DNA from: Fabrea salina
Taxonomy: Eukaryota > Ciliophora > Heterotrichea > Heterotrichida > Fabreidae
Direction of reading: 5' to 3'
NCBI GenBank assembly: GCA_022984795.1
Contig: JALIHJ010000025.1
Location: 186,001-250,000 of the forward strand
Length of the DNA stretch: 64,000 nt
Shown here in pieces: positions 61,665-64,000 of this stretch. Every line of letters starts with the position of its first letter. Within the stretch, counting starts at the first letter, position 1. The notes under the pieces are model-generated. The model made no database searches, was not told the origin of the DNA, and was given only the letters and a program-made list of their open reading frames with translations. Position numbers and translations under genes: made by a program.

Positions 61665-63173
61665 TTACTCGGGGAACTTGATAGCACTGAGGGCTTCGTT
61701 CATCTTGCGTTTGAACAGAGGTTCCAAACACCTTTTGATTTGTTTGTCAACTGCAGCTTTGGCGAACTTGTTGACTCTGAACTCAGGGTCTCTTAGTCGC
61801 TGCAGAACTCTCAATAGCTTATCCCATTGGCGGTACTTTCCGTAAGTCATGATAATCAAGTTAGTTGCAAAGGGCGTGTACAGGTCTTTCCTAGTAAAAG
61901 CAACTGTTTCTTGTTCTTCTGTGATAGTGGTGGCATCTTTTCCTAGTTTCAAAGCCATCTTCAAAGCCCCTGTCACCATTTTGGCCGTGAACTGGATTTT
62001 TTTGTCGGAGATCACTTGAGTGTAGTACTCTTTGCCCTGAGTTGAGTCGCCTAGTTTTTCATAGAAGTCGAACCCCAGCATAACAGTTTCTTCAGTTTTA
62101 GGATTGTTTTCTATGAACTGTTCTGCAATTTTGATTGCTCTGGTTTTCTGGTTGTTGTTTAGCAAAGCCTCTAAGTAGTTTTGGTACAGACTTGCGTTGA
62201 ACTTAGACACTTCTTCTTTACTAGAAGCTCCTATTTTCAAAGACTTGGGAAAAGCAGTTTTGACTTTCTGCATTAGTTCGTCTGCTTCTTTGTTCATTTC
62301 GTGCTTAAGGTACTTGTTCACTAGTGGTTCTATTAAGTTCCAAGAAGGAGTTTTTTGGTTTTCAATAGCTAAGTCCACGCACTCCACTGCATTGTCGAAG
62401 TACCCTTTCGTGAACCTTAGGTTTCTAATAGCACTACTCCACGCTTCCAGAGGTACTTTAACTTGTTTTCCGTGGCAGTACTTTAAAAACACAAGCATAG
62501 TGTTTGGCCACTTACCTGCAATGCACTCGTCCACAATTGCCTGGCACAACTCCCCTCCAGGCAAGTGTTGCTGGGCTGCTATGTGGTCCACTACTTTCCT
62601 GATGATTTTAACCCCTGTTTTTATTCCACCTGCTCCTTTGATCAGACTTGTGTACATAACGTCGTTGAAGTGTCCGTATAAAAAAGGCGACACCTTAGTT
62701 GTTTCGTCTTTAGTGATTCTTCTGAACTCTCCAAAGTCTTCAGAAACCTCTGTGAAGGGAGAAATCCAAATAGTCCTTAGGTAACCTGCAAGTTGCGAGT
62801 CAATCATTTTGAGTTCAGGTCTTTCGTCCCACAAGACTAAAAGCTTCTCGATAACCGACCCTGGAGAGGGCTTGGATTGGTCTTGTTTGTGGAGTTTGCT
62901 TGCGTCATACAAAACTTCTTCCAAGCACAGCTGGACTTTTTCAGAAGACTTAGCAGAAGACAACTTGTTTATGATTTTAGAGTTCCTGATGTACTCTATC
63001 ACTGGGTCTTGGGAGTCGAAATCGTAAGAAAGACTCTGGATTGTTTTGTTCTTAACTTCTTGTGCTTTTTGCTGTGCTTTTTTTTCGATGTTTTCTGCTT
63101 GTCGCAAGTACTGCTTGAACACGTCTTCTTGGGACCCAAACCTTCTCAACACCTTAGTAAAATGCCTTATCAT
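61665..63173 (-). CDS. Mitochondrial PPR-like helical repeat protein
   Basis: Predicted 502 residues. The N-terminus MIRHFTKVLRRFGSQ is basic and amphipathic, a probable mitochondrial presequence. The rest is helical, with paired helices of 30-37 residues (such as VEAxxQ-type and YLEALLNNNQKTRAIKIAEQFI) that resemble pentatricopeptide or TPR repeats. An organellar RNA-handling or ribosome-associated role is inferred. Confidence 0.6.
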   Translation of the reverse strand: MIRHFTKVLRRFGSQEDVFKQYLRQAENIEKKAQQKAQEVKNKTIQSLSYDFDSQDPVIEYIRNSKIINKLSSAKSSEKVQLCLEEVLYDASKLHKQDQSKPSPGSVIEKLLVLWDERPELKMIDSQLAGYLRTIWISPFTEVSEDFGEFRRITKDETTKVSPFLYGHFNDVMYTSLIKGAGGIKTGVKIIRKVVDHIAAQQHLPGGELCQAIVDECIAGKWPNTMLVFLKYCHGKQVKVPLEAWSSAIRNLRFTKGYFDNAVECVDLAIENQKTPSWNLIEPLVNKYLKHEMNKEADELMQKVKTAFPKSLKIGASSKEEVSKFNASLYQNYLEALLNNNQKTRAIKIAEQFIENNPKTEETVMLGFDFYEKLGDSTQGKEYYTQVISDKKIQFTAKMVTGALKMALKLGKDATTITEEQETVAFTRKDLYTPFATNLIIMTYGKYRQWDKLLRVLQRLRDPEFRVNKFAKAAVDKQIKRCLEPLFKRKMNEALSAIKFPE

Positions 63174-63219
63174 TTTATTAGCTATGGACCTTCCTTATAA
63201 AGCAGCCATCTTATAAAAA

Positions 63220-63227
63220 GCGGGAAA
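63220..63227. promoter_or_regulatory. E2F-like site GCGGGAAA at DNA polymerase alpha start
   Basis: GCGGGAAA fits the reverse E2F consensus and abuts the ATG, in the 54-bp divergent gap. DNA polymerase alpha is a classic E2F target. Identical to the site at 1767-1774. Confidence 0.5.
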
Positions 63228-64000
63228 ATGCGAAGCAACAGACAAAAACACCTCGAAAAACTCAAACAAGTCAAGCAAGGAAAGCAAAACCGACTTTCTC
63301 AGTACGAAGTCCAGGAAACCCAAGAACTCATCCAAGAGATTCCTGAAGAAGAGTACAAAAAACTCCAGCAAACCCAGGGACACCCTTTCATCGTGGATGA
63401 CTTTGGTCTGGGCTACGACGACCACGGAGAACTTGACTGGCAAGAAGAAGAGTACTCTGACTCCCCCCAAAAAAAGCCTAAGCCTGACTCCAAGCAAATC
63501 ACTTCTTTCATGAAGCCAGCTTCAATCAAAACCAAAAAACCCGTTCTGTCCAAAGAAGAGAGCACTGAGATGCTTGAAGAAATGCTCAACCTTCTAGACG
63601 ACGACTCCCTGGACTCAAAAGCCATACTCAGCATGCCTGAAAGAACCCAAACTTCTACTTTTAAAGCCCAAAAGGGCAAGTCTAGAACCGAGGCTTTGAT
63701 GGAAGCTTCAAAAAAAGTCACAGAGCTCTACTCCAAGCCAGCTCCCGTAGCTAAAGTTCCTTTGCCTCAAGAACCTGAGTCTTCCAAACAAAACTTAAAA
63801 AGAAAAGCACCAGGAAAAGACCCAGAGCCCCTGCCCTCAGAGCCTCAGTTTCCAGAACCTATGGAACTTGAACCTACTGAGCCACTACCCAACCTAACTG
63901 AACTCCAAGAGTCCATGGAAATTGAGTCTCCCAAAGTTGATGAGACTCTTGGGATTGAATTTGAGCAACTTCCTGAGTACAAAGCCGAGCCCTCAGACTT
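63228..64000 (+). CDS. POLA1: DNA polymerase alpha catalytic subunit, N-terminal part (3' missing at window edge)
   Basis: The ATG at 63228 opens 257 codons to the window edge. The N-terminal pol-alpha domain is recognisable: EEEYKKLQQ, then FIVDDFGLGYDDHGELDW, then QITSFMKP, a PIP-box-like segment. A Ser/Pro/Glu-rich linker follows. It should continue into the exonuclease-like and polymerase domains outside the window. It initiates DNA synthesis with primase. Confidence 0.82.
   Translation, partial: MRSNRQKHLEKLKQVKQGKQNRLSQYEVQETQELIQEIPEEEYKKLQQTQGHPFIVDDFGLGYDDHGELDWQEEEYSDSPQKKPKPDSKQITSFMKPASIKTKKPVLSKEESTEMLEEMLNLLDDDSLDSKAILSMPERTQTSTFKAQKGKSRTEALMEASKKVTELYSKPAPVAKVPLPQEPESSKQNLKRKAPGKDPEPLPSEPQFPEPMELEPTEPLPNLTELQESMEIESPKVDETLGIEFEQLPEYKAEPSD

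Noticed and set aside
1-64000. Reassigned stop codons as in other ciliates
   Set aside because: TAA, TAG and TGA each end conserved proteins at the expected place, and no conserved protein reads through one except where a 15-nt intron explains it.
1-64000. CRISPR, insertion sequences, tRNA genes or virus-derived elements
   Set aside because: No repeat-spacer pattern, transposase-like ORF, tRNA B-box context or capsid/polymerase-like remnant was seen in the gene-free stretches.

Overview
The window reads as macronuclear-type DNA of a heterotrich ciliate, most likely Stentor. Four introns can be proven from reading frames, and each is exactly 15 nt, running GTA to TAG. TAA, TAG and TGA all act as terminators, with no in-frame reassigned stops. 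Gene packing is extreme: about 50 protein genes in 64 kb. Ultra-short 15-16 nt introns combined with the standard genetic code are the published hallmark of Stentor coeruleus. Assigning the genus is inference from those features.

Layout. 1-10 kb: a partial ARP5 gene, an importin alpha, a FAM173-like methyltransferase abutting a spliced coiled-coil gene, an AGC kinase, an ANKRD13-like protein and prefoldin 5. 10-24 kb: a coiled-coil protein, a RING protein, a LisH-DYRK kinase split over two frames, a HEAT/TOG-like protein, a twin-CX9C protein, Xaa-Pro aminopeptidase, a cysteine-rich multi-membrane-span protein, RPL7, a second importin alpha, an LRR coiled-coil protein and a short Yju2/CCDC130-like splicing factor with two introns. 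24-37 kb: adaptor mu subunit, paraoxonase-like protein, WD40 protein, CHHC-coiled-coil-RING protein, spliced cyclin, nocturnin/CCR4-type nuclease, a protein with five CH-like domains, a degenerate rhomboid, Nudix hydrolase, Ran, a TTL-like ligase and a minimal SLX4-like protein. 37-51 kb: a 2,076-residue paralogue of the cysteine-rich membrane protein, the longest non-coding gap (743 bp), a SHAQKY Myb protein, TBC GAP, Tctex1 light chain, QTRT2, organellar-type leucyl-tRNA synthetase and a VHS/GAT protein. 50.8-51.6 kb: five tandem box C/D snoRNAs behind RPL30. 51.6-64 kb: coiled-coil protein, RING-CH/FHA protein, HACD dehydratase, UTP23, a calcium-dependent protein kinase, ZIP4/TEX11-like protein, TMEM230-like protein, NUF2, NBR1-like receptor, a mitochondrial helical-repeat protein and the start of DNA polymerase alpha.

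Most genes are housekeeping: nuclear transport, ribosome biogenesis, splicing, vesicle traffic, kinetochore, meiosis and replication. The unusual content lies in architecture. Tandem genes share boundaries with gaps of -4, 0, 2 and 3 nt. Divergent start codons lie 4-6 bp apart. Convergent stop codons interlock. One kinase is split at a canonical -1 slippery heptamer that also carries an ATGA stop/start overlap. A previously unmarked snoRNA array includes a guide in the same register as the human U96 guide for 5.8S Gm75. No CRISPR array, transposon, tRNA gene or virus-derived element was recognised.
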